Of a stretch of DNA of 64,000 bases, positions 63,705-64,000 are shown piece after piece. The stretch covers positions 930,001 to 994,000 of the forward strand of contig JAHWDD010000008.1 in assembly GCA_023897205.1 (NCBI GenBank), written 5' to 3'. The DNA comes from Exophiala sp. HKRS030. Lineage: Eukaryota > Ascomycota > Eurotiomycetes > Chaetothyriales > Herpotrichiellaceae. Below the pieces are notes generated by a model. That model saw nothing but the letters and a program-made list of their open reading frames with translations. It was not told the DNA's origin and did not search any database. The position numbers and the translations under genes were made by a program. The stretch's first letter is position 1. Each line of letters starts with the position of its first letter.

Positions 63705-64000
63705 ATGATGGAAAGCAACCCCCTCTCTAGCGTTAACCCAAGTGGTCTGACGAAGCACGAACTCAAGTCGATCTGGTCGATGGCCAAGGCCGCTTTTGCA
63801 TCTAACAAGGACCATCTCATCATTCCATCTTTCGTGGCTGAAAGACTCACCGAAAACCAACTTCTTGAGCTCAAGACCAACTTCAGGTAAGAAGAAGCCA
63901 GCTTGGGTTGTTCTCTGGCTAAATCATACAGTTCACACTTTGGAAATGTCAACATCATGACTTTCACGGACGAAGCTAGCGAACTCTATCATATCTGCAA
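63705..64000 (+). CDS. Hypothetical protein, 5' part, continues past the window
   Basis: Exon 1 (63705-63889) reads MMESNPLSSVNPSGLTKHEL, KSIWSMAKAAFASNKDHLII, PSFVAERLTENQLLELKTNF. A 45-nt intron (63890-63934; donor GTAAGA, ggctaaatc branch, acceptor ATACAG) joins in phase 2 to SSHFGNVNIMTFTDEASELY and on to the window edge. There is no signal peptide; the exon looks helical. Domain content cannot be judged from 80 residues. Two adjacent ATGs (63705, 63708) are both possible starts. Confidence 0.6.

Noticed and set aside
1..64000. tRNA, rRNA or telomere repeats
   Set aside because: I looked for TTAGGG-type runs, conserved rRNA words and tRNA A/B boxes by eye and found none convincing; a covariance-model scan would be decisive.

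Overview
The window reads as repeat-rich, gene-poor nuclear DNA of a filamentous ascomycete (Pezizomycotina-like). The reasons are: short spliceosomal introns of 43-65 nt with GTRNGT donors and CTGAC/CTAAC-type branch sites; a LaeA-like methyltransferase; relics of Fot1/pogo, LINE and hAT elements; RecQ-like helicase debris; and C-to-T / G-to-A biased divergence between repeat copies that resembles repeat-induced point mutation (RIP). I saw no bacterial operons, tRNA, rRNA or CRISPR. The species cannot be named from the sequence.

Layout. 1-2300: nested repeats, including a 200-bp-arm inverted repeat. 2366-9280: a small gene island with two-exon hypothetical genes (2366-3572 minus, 5255-5684 plus, 6935-7806 plus) and a LaeA-like SAM methyltransferase (8342-9280). 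9400-18400: mostly decayed mobile DNA (Fot1/pogo relic, LINE relic) around one small spliced gene (about 13115-13682). 18613-28362: a spliced hypothetical gene (minus), an HNNMQP minisatellite, a MITE-like element split by a hAT-like insertion, a three-exon EEF1A-lysine-methyltransferase-like gene (22561-23403 minus) and a 769-residue Pro/Gln/Ser-rich protein (26053-28362 minus). 28961-35900: a broken repeat ORF, then a satellite-like array whose units contain the MITE-like element. 36272-38201: a second low-complexity protein sharing an N-terminal motif with the 769-residue protein, a 139-bp tandem repeat and a possible small membrane protein. 38390-46200: successive arrays of degenerate repeated cassettes. 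46340-51000: relics of a RecQ-like helicase and of a class II (Hda1-type) histone deacetylase that still shows its intron positions. 51180-53300: repeat copies and duplicated exon-like cassettes. 54179-58864: a single-pass membrane protein with a repeated stalk (minus), then a RING-finger coiled-coil protein whose 5' leader is built of tandem mini-exon/intron cassettes and a 20-bp minisatellite. 59370-60780: cassettes related to those at 39 kb. 63705-64000: the 5' end of a spliced gene running off the window.

The intact genes show no common pathway. The repeats recur in several forms. One MITE-like family of about 150-165 bp (termini TGTCACGACTATGCG and CATGATCAGGATCCTGACA) occurs alone, in inverted pairs, nested, and inside the 29.9-34.9 kb array. 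A second family carries a CCAAT / TGACATCAT block. Several gene leaders and possible exons are tandemly duplicated. Duplication followed by decay appears to be the main process shaping the region, which looks subtelomere-like, although no telomere repeat is present.
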